Shown: one piece after another, positions 38,847 through 49,579 of the stretch | How the letters are laid out: each line of letters starts with the position of its first letter | Position numbering within the stretch: position 1 is the stretch's first letter | Assembly (NCBI GenBank): GCA_028023455.1 | Contig: JAQFVV010000018.1 | Coordinates: 5,111,800 to 5,175,799 of the forward strand | Origin: Epiperipatus broadwayi | Taxonomy: Eukaryota; Onychophora; Udeonychophora; Euonychophora; Peripatidae | Direction of reading: 5' to 3' | DNA length: 64,000 nucleotides | Made by a program: the position numbers and the translations under genes | Notes under the pieces: model-generated | What the model was told of the DNA's origin: nothing | Databases searched by the model: none | What the model saw: only the letters and a program-made list of their open reading frames with translations

Positions 38847-39330
38847 AGGGATGTGTGGTTTTGAGTGGGGTGTTATCAGAAATAAGATAATTGGATGTAA
38901 GCAATAATCAAAAGGTAGCTGATTTAGAAATAAATGTAGATAGAAAGTGGTAATGGGTCTATATAATTAATGGTAAGGAAGTTATTTATAAATGTAATGG
39001 AAAAAAAAGAATCAAAAGAATTTATAAAAAGGTAGTTAAATAATATTCATTAAGGCTGTAGCCTCAAGCACATGCATATAAAATGCAATAGTCGGGACCT
39101 CTACAGGTCTTAAAACCACAAGCTTACTCATTGTAAGAAAAGAGGGGAACCCCTTCTTTACTTCAACCTACTCTCTATTTAAATAGGTGAAGCTGAAGCG
39201 GTTTGATCTGAGAGTGTGAAGCTATTCAATACTTCACTAATTAAGTCCACATTTCTTATCACACATTAATACTTGTGAAATCTTTCAATTTACAACAGTT
39301 AGGAAAGAAGAAATTGTTAAAATTGGATAT
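38847..39330 (+). other. Inter-ORF region of the non-LTR element
   Basis: No conserved domain. A slightly GC-richer segment at 39055-39290 ('agtcgggacctctacaggtc', 'gaggggaacccc') stands out from the flanks and might be a small insertion. Its origin is not identified. Confidence 0.35.
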
Positions 39331-42170
39331 TTGAATAAGCAACGTAGTAGGAGACCAAAAAAAATGGCTGGAATTAAATAAAGCAGTTAAAAATGAAAAG
39401 CTCAAAATATTAACAGTAGTGGAAACACATCTAAGAGAAAAAGAAAAACCTATACTGAAAGACTTGGTATGGCAAGGTATAAATAGAAAAGGAAAATAAA
39501 ATAGGAGTGGTGGTATAGTAGTTATGTCAAAAAATATTTACATACTGTTAAATGTCAAAAACATTTGTGGTTTGAGATAAGGTTAGAAAGACAAGAATGG
39601 ATGGTGGCTGTAGTACATATAGCCACTGGAGATAGTCAAACTATAATGGAGTGGAACAGTAGCATATATGAATGTCTAGTTAAGGATATACAGATTTTCA
39701 TAGAAAATGGGGAAAGAATAATGGTTATAGGAGATATTAATGGACATATTAAAGAAATTGATGATGTAGATAACAAGAATGGATAGCTTTTGCAGAATTT
39801 TTGTCAGAGAGATAATTTGAGCATTGTAAATTTGTCAAATATTTATGAAGGACAAAAAATGCACATGGTCTTGAAATAATATATTTCACACAACAGATTA
39901 TGTATTAGTAGAAAAAGAAGGAATGATTAAAGCACAGGAAATTAAAGTGTTTGATAATGAAGAGAGAGTATGTAATAGTGATCATAATTTCTTTATAATA
40001 GAAAAAGTAAAAAGGATAGTGAAAGATGTGATTGAAGAATGAATGATAATCATAAGTTAGAAGAATATAAAGTAAAAGTTGAAGAAACCATAGAATAATT
40101 GGCTGGGGACAAATAGAAGGACTGGTGTGCTGAAGTAGAAAAAGTAGCAAATGGGGTTTCATGTGAGAATATTCAGAAGAATAAAAGTAATAGGCAAGTG
40201 AGAGGTAAAAGCATAAAAGAGAAGGAAAAAACATGTAAGGAATATAAGTATGTCATTAAGAACAAAGAAAGTGAAAAAGATATTAATGTTAAAAGGGAAA
40301 AGTATTTTTAAAAAAAGAAGTTCAAAATAGATAATTATATAGAGAGAATGTAATTGAATAGTAAACTGTTGGAGGATATTAATAAAAGTAAAAAAGATGG
40401 GAGTAAAAATTTTGGAAATACATTAAAAGAAGGTATATAGGGGAGAGAAAAATAATATTACTAGATGATGAGTGATTAGAGTATAGTTCTAGAGAAGAAT
40501 TAGAGACAATCTTAAATAAGTAGATGTGAAGGAGAGAGTGATAACAAACATGAAATTATATAGTAATGGAAATTTTAGGTTTACAGAAAATAAACTGACT
40601 TAGGTAGGAAAGATATTGAAAAGTGGAAAGGCAAAAGGTTTGTATGGATGTGCAGCAGAGATGGTAAAATAAATTGAGAATATAGAGCAAAATTAAACCT
40701 ATTACCATGTTTTAATAAGGTGGCACAGAAGAGAGATTTTCTAGATAGTTGGAATAATACAAGTGTAAGGCTACTATTAAAAGGAAATGGTAAGAATCAT
40801 GAAGTAATTACAGACAGATGCTTGCAGTAACATTAGTGATATATAATGTTTTCACATATATGGTGGTTGGAAGGGTTGCAAAATGGATAGAAGAAAATAA
40901 TGTAGTGGGAAATGCAAGGAGGGTTTCGATCAGATAGGCATATAGGAGATAGTTTATTTGTAGGTACACAACTTATAGATGTGAGTACAAATATAGATAA
41001 ACAGTTATATATGGTTTTTATAAATATATGGTTTTTATAAATATAGAGAAGGCATATGAATGAGTAAATAGAAATAGATTATAGGTAAGTTTAGTAAATT
41101 TGGGAATAGTTAGAGGGTTTAGTGGATATTATTAAGAGATTATATGAAAATAATTGCTATACATATCAATTAGGAAATATAAAATCCTTAAAAGTTAAAA
41201 ATGGGGTGGGATTAATTTAAGGATGTCCTATGTCATCTCTGTTGTTTTTGTTATATTTGTGAGAAATGAAGAGAGCAAGAGAAAGACTAGGAAGAGGGGT
41301 AGAGATGTCATTAATAGGTGGCAGGGGAATATATACATTATCAGGACTTTTATTTGCAGATGATGTCTTCTTGTGCACAGAAAGAAGGGAAGATATGAAA
41401 GTTATGCTGAGGACATGCAGGAAGGTTGGGTAAAGAGATGGGGATTAAATTTAGTGAAGAAAAATCAGAAGTAATCATGATTAATACTGGGGAGAAAAAG
41501 ACAAAGAATTTTTATTGAGGGATATAAAGTTAAGTGGGGTGAATAGGTATAATTATTTGGAAATTGTTTTAAGTAATCACACAAATTGCTTGGATGAATG
41601 GGAGAAAAAAATGATAAATGAAACAAAGAAAAGAAAGGGACTGATAAATAAATTAACTGTGTTTTCATATAATAAATATGATGTAGCTAGAAATGTATGG
41701 AAGAGAGTAGCAATAGCAGGGTTAATATATATGGCAACGATGTGTTATGTGTTAGTAAAGGGATATTCAATTGCTTAGAAAATGTACAAAGAGAAGTAGG
41801 AAGATGTGCATTAGATGCAGATGTGTGGACAGCAAAGGAGGCAATTCAAAGAGAAATGGGATGATCAAGTTTTTATATGAGAGATGCAGTTTATGGATAA
41901 TAAGAGAATAGCCAAAATTGTATTAAATTGGGTTATGAGTAAAGGGCAGACAACAAGATGGGTGAGAAAGGGTAGTATAGTATGCAGAAGATTTGAATAA
42001 AGAATATATGTCAGTATACTTAAACAAAAGGTCAGATGATTGTGTTAGGAGAATTGCTGAGTGTTATAGTGGTAAGGAATGGCATAAAAGAATAGATGCA
42101 TTAATAAAGAATAGGGAGTTAGAGAAATGGAGAATTAGTATGAAGAAAAAAAGAGTTTAAATATATTGTA
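39331..42170 (+). pseudogene. Non-LTR retrotransposon ORF2: endonuclease and reverse transcriptase, broken
   Basis: The N-terminal apurinic-type (EEP) endonuclease is clear in pieces: KILTVVETHLR with its catalytic Glu near 39410, a GGIVVMSK block near 39510, and VIGDINGHI near 39725-39750 (the GDxNxH motif). The reverse transcriptase follows. GGFRSDRHIGDSLFVGTQLID lies near 40920-40985 and VFINIEKAYE near 41030-41060. GCPMSSLLFLLYL lies near 41222, then LSGLLFADDVFLC (catalytic ADD) near 41340-41378. A C-terminal region continues to about 42160 (AVGVDRYNYL-like text near 41530, then 41515-41778 open). Numerous stops and frameshifts make it dead. With the PHD-esterase ORF1 upstream, the element fits the CR1 clade or a close relative. 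Confidence 0.8.
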
Positions 42171-42358
42171 AATGAATGGGGTAACTTGGGCAGTGGTGGG
42201 TGATGGACAAACATCACCAACCCCATTTTAAAGTATTTAAATTAAAATTAAGTTAAGTGATGATATTAAAGTAATATTTACTATCTAAATATATATATAA
42301 TATACAAATAAACAATTTAACAGTAAAAAATATTATATTTTAAATTATTTAGTAGTGC

Positions 42359-42385
42359 TTTCAATTATGTAATAATCCTCATCAG
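42359..42385 (-). ncRNA. Hammerhead ribozyme motif, PLE-beta left arm
   Basis: The minus strand reads CTGATGA (42385-42379), one G, stem GATTAT, loop TAC, stem ATAATT, then GAAA (42362-42359). Stem II is six pairs, including one G-U. After GAAA the text is GCACTACTA, allowing a two-pair stem III before a U-A cleavage site. All invariant core residues are present. Compared with the related motif at 52462, two stem II pairs differ and both stay paired. Penelope-like elements are known to carry such minimal hammerheads. Confidence 0.65.
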
Positions 42386-42941
42386 CTTTAAATGAATTTC
42401 AAATTTTAATGTTACATAAATTTCCATAGCTGTGTATGGCCATAGTTTCAACTTGCCTATTAATAACATTATCTTTATATTTATCTATTAAATTTGCTCT
42501 TTAATTTTCCTGTTTTTATGATTCCTTTCTTCCATTATTATTTTTATTTCATTAATATTAAATGTAAACCTATAATCACAAGTCTTTTCATGGTCAAAGA
42601 ATACTGAAGCTGTATTAAATTCACTATATTATTTTTAATACGATTATATAATAACTGATGCTTCTTTAATCTTTTTTACACAGAACATCTTGATTCACCA
42701 ATATATAATTTATTACATCCACATAAAATCTGATAATTTATATTACTTCTTTACATTTTAGGAATTATACTCTTAGAATTATTAATCAATCGATTAACAT
42801 TCGGAGGAACACAAAATGAAATATACTTTTTTTAAATATTATTAATTGATTAATAATTCTAAGAGTATAATTCCTAAAATGCAAAAAAATAATATAATTT
42901 GTCAGATTTTATGTGGATGTACTAAATAATACATCGGTGAA

Positions 42942-43210
42942 TTGAGATGTTCTGTGGAAAAAAGATTAAAGGAGCGTAAGTTATTATATAATCGGATTAA
43001 AAATAATGTAAATAGTCAATTTAATACAGCTTCAATATTCTTTGACCAGGAAAAAAGTTGTAATTATAGGTTTACATTTAATATTAATGAAATAAAAATA
43101 TTAATGGAAAAAAAGGAATCATAAAAAGAGGAAAATTAAAGAGGCAATTTTAATAGATAAATATAAATATAATGTTATTAATAGGCAAGTTGCAAATATG
43201 GCCATACACA
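42942..43210 (+). pseudogene. PLE-beta GIY-YIG endonuclease fragment
   Basis: This is the open right-arm piece of the palindrome. It holds the segment after the YIG motif (RCSVEKRLKERK, a catalytic-Arg region) and the C-terminal part (KILMEKKES, then IDKYKYNVINRQVANMA in the next frame). A TAA precedes YIGE near 42925 and stops follow at 43122. The reverse transcriptase is absent. Confidence 0.6.
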
Positions 43211-43253
43211 GCTTATGGAAATTTATGCAACAAAATTTGAAACTCATTTAACC

Positions 43254-44028
43254 CTTGCTCACCTCTATCCATTAATCCACATCAATGGCTTTAGGTCACT
43301 CGAAATCAGCCACTTTTTGAGCTATGGTAAATGTTTTTATACTTGTTTTAAAGCTTATAAAAAGTCCCATAAGATGCTGTCCTGTCTCGAATTATTTTAC
43401 AAGTAAAACATCAATAAATGTGATGTAGAAAGTCTAGCAAAAGGAAGGGGAAGTCCATTCTAAACGCTGATTGGCTGATGATTATTTGGTCAAAAAATAT
43501 TGCCAGTAAATAATTTTCACCGCTAAAAATGAAAATATATGTTTTAGAGTGTTTTTTGTATTATTTTTCATACATATTATAAATTATTTTCATAAAATAT
43601 GCTGAAAATATAATTATTTTACAAAAATAGTAAGATTTTATTACAAAATTGTATACTTACATGAATGTAAATTGAAAAAGAAACCAGCGGTAGCAATAAT
43701 TTTGACATTCTGTCAAGAGTTTAGATTGCCCCAAGCTGTTTATTTGATTTTCAAACAAAAATTAATGTTTTAGAATATTTTTCTGGCATTTATTTACACA
43801 TTATAAGGTATTTTGGTAAAATATGCTGAAAATATAATTATTTTTAAAAAAATGCTAAGATTTTACTAAAAAATTCTTAACTTTTATAATAGTGGAAATT
43901 GAGGAGGGACAAAATGACGTTTGCATCACTTGTAATTTGCTATGATCTTTTGTTTTATTTTTCCTGCTATCGAATATTTTTATAATTACAAATAAAAATT
44001 TATTTTTAAAAAAACTTTCATTTACTTT
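43254..44028. repeat. Spacer with a 230-bp-period direct duplication
   Basis: A block at about 43528-43660 recurs at about 43756-43890. Shared text includes 'atatgctgaaaatataatta' and a following run with 'aagattttatta' or 'aagattttacta'. No coding potential was found; the open frame 43215-43406 is not convincing. Confidence 0.55.
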
Positions 44029-46726
44029 TGTAACAGTCAGAATCGTCTATCTCGCTAACACACTGCAGAATTCAAACCCCAGACATGAAACTGAACATTC
44101 TAGGAGGAGTTGCCTTCTAGATATATTAAGTTCGAATCTAAAGCCCAAATTTCACAGTGCCATCTATGTGACAACGCATCTCATGCCACTACTAGTATGA
44201 CTTTTGACCGGTGCCTGGTGGTCAGGGAGAAACAAAAGACTCTATACTAAAAGAAGTTTGGGTGGCTAATTAACGTCTATTGATTTACAAAAAAAATGCA
44301 GAAAATATATATATAGACCGAGACAGTGATAGGAATCAAATAAAATAAGAGATCAAATTTAGTTTTAAATAATTTCACAAAATTTATTTAAATAAAATAT
44401 ATATATAATGCCACTGTCTGCTTATATGAGACAGGGACGCGTATTAAATAATTGTGGGCATTATATTTCAATAAATGACAAAAGGTTTTAAAACAAAGTG
44501 ATATATTCTATTCCTCAGGCTAATAGCATTACGATAATGTGCTTGACGAGATAGGAACATGTGCAAGGTGCTTTGAGTAATTATACAAGTTTAAGAAAAT
44601 ATTTGAAAATTAAGTGTTCTAAAATATTTATTGATTTCAAGAATAGCATGGACTAAAGCTTACTAAGCAACAAAGTGGGAATGGGATCAAAGCATTTATT
44701 TGAGAATAATAATAATAGAGTTGCACTGGGAGGTCAGTATTGCTGATAATGAATTTATTAAAGTTGGAGGTGTGACACGTTTAAGTCATGGATGCTTTGT
44801 AAAATAAATATAAAATAAAACAATATTGAAGATCTGGAATAATTACTGAAGGCATCTCGCCGCTAACCCATAGAAAAGTATTTTATGAACAGCCAAAACT
44901 TAGCGACTGTGTGACGATTGCGTTTAATTCCCAGGGATGTCATTTGGGATACCCTCTGCCTGGAAACTTGCAATAAGCAAAAAGAACGGACTTTGCCGTG
45001 TAAAGAATCCTTGAAAAAATAAAACAAAGCGGTCTCAACAACCAATTCATTTACCAGCAATACGAGACTAGTGTATATAAAACATACTGAATGGGTTTTA
45101 CTCGAATTAAGAGAAATGCCCAATCAAATTTCCCGAAATTCATTGAAAAGGGTCCGCACATTCTCGACGTCAATGATGAACTTTATAATTAAAGTAGAAC
45201 ACGGTAATTAAAATAGGAAAATGCATGCTTGCAGGTTTGAAAAGTAAGTATAGATTTATATACGCAATCATGCATTAGGGGACACATTCAATCATTGACC
45301 TCACACATACTCTCATATTAGATTAAAATCAATAACATGTAGATTTTAAACTATGTGATTATATTATATATTAAAGAATAGAATCGCCATCGAACGAGTG
45401 ATTTGCAAGATAATAAAATTGGAAAATTATAAATTTAAAATAAGCCTTAATAGCGGCGTCTTACTTTCAATAAAGGGAATAGTTCACTCGGTCAAAGATG
45501 ATTCTGACACATTATCATAATAAAATAAAAGAAAGCTTTATGAATAGAAAATATTAACCCAAGGATAGAGCAAAACTGTTGATTATATTATATTAACACG
45601 TTAAAGAAATACATAACGAAAGATGTGAAATATAAGGAAAACAATTTTAAATAGCTATAGCATGTTAGTTATCACAAGAGCTCTTGGGTTAATTTAGGGT
45701 TACCTCTGGAGAAGCATTTAGGTAGATTGATGGTCAGCATGTTTTTATATAATTTAACAGCAAAATCTGGAAATGTTCATATTTTTGGCAGCGGCAGCAG
45801 ATCCGGGGTTCCCTGTGTGATAAACTTCCGATGGTCTATGGCAGCAGATGACCATTCTGGAGATAAATAGCCTTTTTGCGCTCTACTCTGTCATGTCAAG
45901 ATTTAAAAATTACTAGAATAGAACTCAGAATGATTTCTCTTAGAAACATTAGAAGAAAAAAAACTGGAGAACAAAAGAAAATCATTCTTTTTATAGTAGA
46001 TGTTAACAATAGAACTGCCCTGGAGCAATACAAAAATATATCGGACTTATCAGCTGTAATTAAATCTATCCCAATGTCTAAAAGAATTCAACATTAATTA
46101 ATTTCTTTTGTTAATTTCCCTGTCGACATTCGGATTACAAACTAGATTTAATTAAAAATTACTTTTATTAATTAAAGAAAACCTTAAGTGGACATCTGCT
46201 GTTTTTAGATAAAACTTATATAATATTAGCTAATTAAACTATTGTCCCTCATTTATTTTAAAGAAATATTTGGAATGACTTTTATTAAATTAAACGAAAA
46301 TTATTTTACTTTTAACTTGCAATATTTGAATCTATTTACTAAATGAATTTTATTTTAAATCAAAATATATTACGACAGTAATATATTTGTAAATAGATTC
46401 AAACAAAATAACTTTAACAATTTATAATTTTGATATGTTTTTAAAATACATACCATAGTGTGTGCGCAATTATGACTTATATAACCTACTTTTTAATAAA
46501 TCAAAATTATGTGAACATATACAGAATCTATAACCTTTTATTTATTTGGGAATGACATATATATAATACAAGCATTGTACTCGTGGTTTAAAATTAGGTG
46601 GGATTTTCGGTATATAAGCATATTGCAGACACACTACGATAGATTGGGTTCAAACTAAGGTATCAGGGTAGGAAATAGGTAAGAAAAGGTGAAATGAAGA
46701 TCTGCAAAGCAGACCTTACTGTTTCA
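44029..46726 (-). mobile_element. E1 LTR, left (3') copy, 2,698 bp
   Basis: The LTR runs from TGTAACAG to CTGTTTCA on the plus strand (TG...CA, near-perfect 8-bp inverted ends). It matches 49580-52282 along its whole length with few differences, so the insertion is relatively young. CTTT precedes it (44025-44028) and follows the other copy (52283-52286), giving a perfect 4-bp target duplication. The minus-strand AATAAA near 44390-44400 is a likely poly(A) signal. The short open frames inside (44863-45123, 45876-46097) recur in the other LTR (50417-50677) but have no known domain. Confidence 0.93.
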
Positions 46727-47065
46727 TATTCTCTTAGTGATGGAACAAAAAAAATTGTTAAAAAAAAAGATCTTACAACAGGTGTCCACCTATGAAGCCT
46801 GCATAAACAAAATTTACAAGATAACCCATAATGTACAGGATATAAATATAATGAAGAAACGAAACTGAATAATATACCCGGATCATATTAATAAATCTAC
46901 CATCTAGCGAACATTTTTTATTATCTCCCCTCCCCTTTCAACAAAATTTTATTTTAAAAAACTAATAGTTTAACACTGTTTATATCTGATCTCCTTTTTA
47001 TATTATCCTGTGACATGTCCAGTTTTTTTTTTTTTGTTGTTGTGGGTTTTTTTTAAAAAAAACTA
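46727..47065 (-). other. 3' non-coding end of E1 interior, with purine tract
   Basis: On the minus strand GAAAGGGGAGGGGAGAT (46924-46940) looks like a strong polypurine tract, but it lies about 200 bp before the LTR rather than next to it. Beyond it, text near 46870-46915 is an inverted match to 48683-48720 in the leader. Confidence 0.5.
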
Positions 47066-48186
47066 CTATAATCCTGGGTCTGGTGGGTAATAACTGCTTT
47101 TATAATTTGATGACTGCAGTCTCGGATTATCAGGTCTCTTTACCTTATCTGGCGGTTCTTTGGCCCAGGGACTGAGATCCAGAGTGGTTAAGAATTCGGC
47201 CATTTCCTCCATCTTTTTGATTCTGCTGCCCACCATCAGCTGTTGTATCAGTAACGGCATATTCTGTTGAATGGTACGTATAACATGAGGGTCAGAAAAT
47301 GCAAACGTGCTAAGTGATTGAAGGCGATTGACCTGGCGAACGAAAAATTGCGTGTGTGTTTTCTTGATCACTCCGTACTTCTCCTGGCAAATGGTATTTA
47401 GAATTCCGCTCTGCCGATACTCACTCCAATAATATCTTAGTAACAGGCTACTGTAATTCACAAAGTTGTTTGGTTTTTTCACCAACATGCCCCACCAATA
47501 TTTTGCATAGCCATATAAATGATGGCTAGCGATAGCAGTCTGTTCACGCGGATCCATTTTATAAAATTGAAAGAAATCCCGCAGGCTATCCAGGTGTGGG
47601 TGGGGGTTTTCTCCTATTTCTCCTCAAAATATTTTAACAGTTAATATCTTAGCAAGTTGGGTTTGAACCCTGAAGTCTGGAATTAAGGTCCTGTGGATTG
47701 TATCTATCCCACTACTATGCACTTGAGGAGGTGGTAGATCATTGTTAGAGGTCTGACATCTTTGGTTTCGTTCCACTGCCCCATTGATACTGTTTGTATT
47801 GTCAGGTTCTGTTTTCGCTATCAGGACTTCATTGTCCAGGTATTGTATTAATTTTGGCTCAGTTTGATCTCGGCATTCGCTCATTTTTTTTTTATTTCCT
47901 GAGCAGTATTCTTCCAGTTTCTGTTGGAGAGCCCTATGTCTCTCACTTGTGCCAATTAATCGAGGATCATCCTGGTAAACATTTTATACGCCATCTCTTT
48001 TCTTTGGGCTTCCTCTTCCTCCTTTCTTGCCCTCTCTTCACTTCTCTTATATAATTCTACCAGATAATCCAGATTGGAATCTTCCTTACTCGTTTGCTGG
48101 ACAGGTCTCATACTTATTGGAGGAGATTCAAGAAATCCAGATGGGTCCGGTTCTTGATCATCGTGGTTGTTGTCCATATTATCCAT
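47066..48186 (-). pseudogene. E1 Gag gene, nearly intact
   Basis: This is Gag of an LTR retrotransposon (Ty3-like type), starting at ATG 48186. Residues 1-76 contain a Glu/Arg/Lys-rich helix (YKRSEERARKEEEEAQRKE). A one-base frameshift near 47958 then moves into a frame open from about 47957 to 47627, interrupted only by TGA at 47626-47624 in the conserved F-x-G site (IFSG in element E2). The same frame continues to 47066 and holds the capsid-like region: HLDSLRDFFQFY, then ASHHLYGYAKYWW, LLLRYYWSEYRQ, FFVRQVNRLQSL and RIKKMEEMAEFL. The C-terminal tail is basic and Pro/Tyr-rich, without a zinc knuckle. There is no pol downstream. Two lesions only suggest recent activity in trans. Confidence 0.75.
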
Positions 48187-49579
48187 GGCCTTGGATGATT
48201 ATCATGATCGATGATGATGATGATTTTTTTCCTTTTATTTTATTGCTAATTATTTAATATATCCTAAAAAAAAAATTTTTTTAACGAATAGGTGTACTAT
48301 TAAAACACAATGTATAGCACTGATAAAGAAAATTTTTAAACTGTTTTACGTTGAGCTTACTAAAACTAATACGGTTAAAAAAATACTATTATTATTTTTC
48401 CTTGTTTGATTCTCTGTGATTATTACGTTTGACTTCAAATTTTATTAATGGCTAATAGGCTATCTCCCTCTCGGTTCTGTTGGCCTAATTGCTGCTTTTA
48501 CATTTATCACTAAAACCCCAATTACTGCTCTCTTACTACTGCTAAAATTTCTCACTTAAATCTGCTGCCAACATATATATTTTAACTGCCCATATATATA
48601 AAAATCTCTTAAATTCTACCTGTAAAATTGTTTTGCTAAAATATATTTTTAAACTCAAGCAACTTTATTTACATATATAAACATTCGCTAGATCCGGGTA
48701 TAATTATTTCGTTCCCTCTTATTTAAGATTTGCAAACATATATACTTATTTACATAATCATTGATCCGATTCACATCTCATTATTTGGTCTAAGAAAAAT
48801 TTACACACATTGAAAAAAAACAAATTACATATAAAAGAATTTAGCCTGGTGACAAAATTTATTTTAGAAGTAACTCCGTTTAATGAAATTACCCTTGGGC
48901 GCCATGTCACCAATTAAAAAGGATCCATAGACTGTTAGCTTCCCAAAATTAATTTTAAATTACTGTATTCCATTTAACTATGGGCACTCATTAAAACATT
49001 TGCATTTTTTTTATTACAAAATTTTTTTATTTTTATATTTCTGAATTCCATACGATAGCCTATTATATCTAGGTCATTACCGTACAAAATTATTATTATG
49101 CTATCTTGCACATTGAGCCGATAAAACTTTATTTTGATAGAAAAATACAATATTTGAACTATTCATAGATTGTCACAAAATTTACTTGGGACAATATATA
49201 AGTAATTCATGCCATGCGTATATAGCGTGACTTTAATGAAACAATAAATACAGATAAATATAGATGGCTCATATTGCACTATAGCAAGTTTGGACAAGTT
49301 TCTGATTATATAGAATAAGTAATTGAATTCCCGAGTCAAACAAAATATATGAAATATACACACAAATAAACTATATAGATAATATAGAGTTTGAAAAATA
49401 TTATATATATATATATAAAAATATAAAGGATTTGAGTGATTAAATACGAATAAAATACTAAAATTAAGCTACAGGTATGTGGGTGTTTAACTAATTAAGA
49501 TCTACAGAGATGTGGGTGTTTAAATATTCGATGCTCCACGTTTGGGCAAGCCATGGACCCGGAAAAAAAAAATTTACTA
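48187..49579 (-). other. Leader of E1 with two primer-binding-like sites
   Basis: Site 1 (49555 down to 49538) reads TGGCTTGCCCAAACGTGG on the minus strand, 25 bases after the LTR. Site 2 (48904 down to 48891) reads TGGCGCCCAAGGGT, preceded by GGTGACA. Site 2 fits a tRNA-Lys type primer better in its first ten bases. Site 1 is better placed. The 1.4-kb leader has no gene; the plus-strand open frames at 47794-48257 are shadows of gag. Confidence 0.5.

Larger units (their letters stand above)
42290..43253. mobile_element. Palindromic PLE-beta remnant with two GIY-YIG ends
   Basis: The left arm (about 42400-42790) is the reverse complement of the right arm (about 42840-43253), around a centre near 42815. 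The inner hairpin, attcttagaattattaat and its complement, is near perfect. Both arms encode the C-terminal part of a Penelope-type GIY-YIG endonuclease. On the right, plus strand, the frame reads ILCGCTK-x-YIGELRCSVEKRLKERK near 42908-42990 and later VINRQVANMA near 43175-43205. The left arm continues outward into a hammerhead motif and a TA-rich tail. The right arm stops matching exactly where the ribozyme would begin. Inverted duplication of the 3' part is typical of Penelope-like elements. Confidence 0.7.

Noticed and set aside
44863-45123. Minus-strand frame repeated at 50417-50677
   Set aside because: The repetition is explained by the LTR pair; there is no domain, and the frame carries several non-conservative changes between copies.
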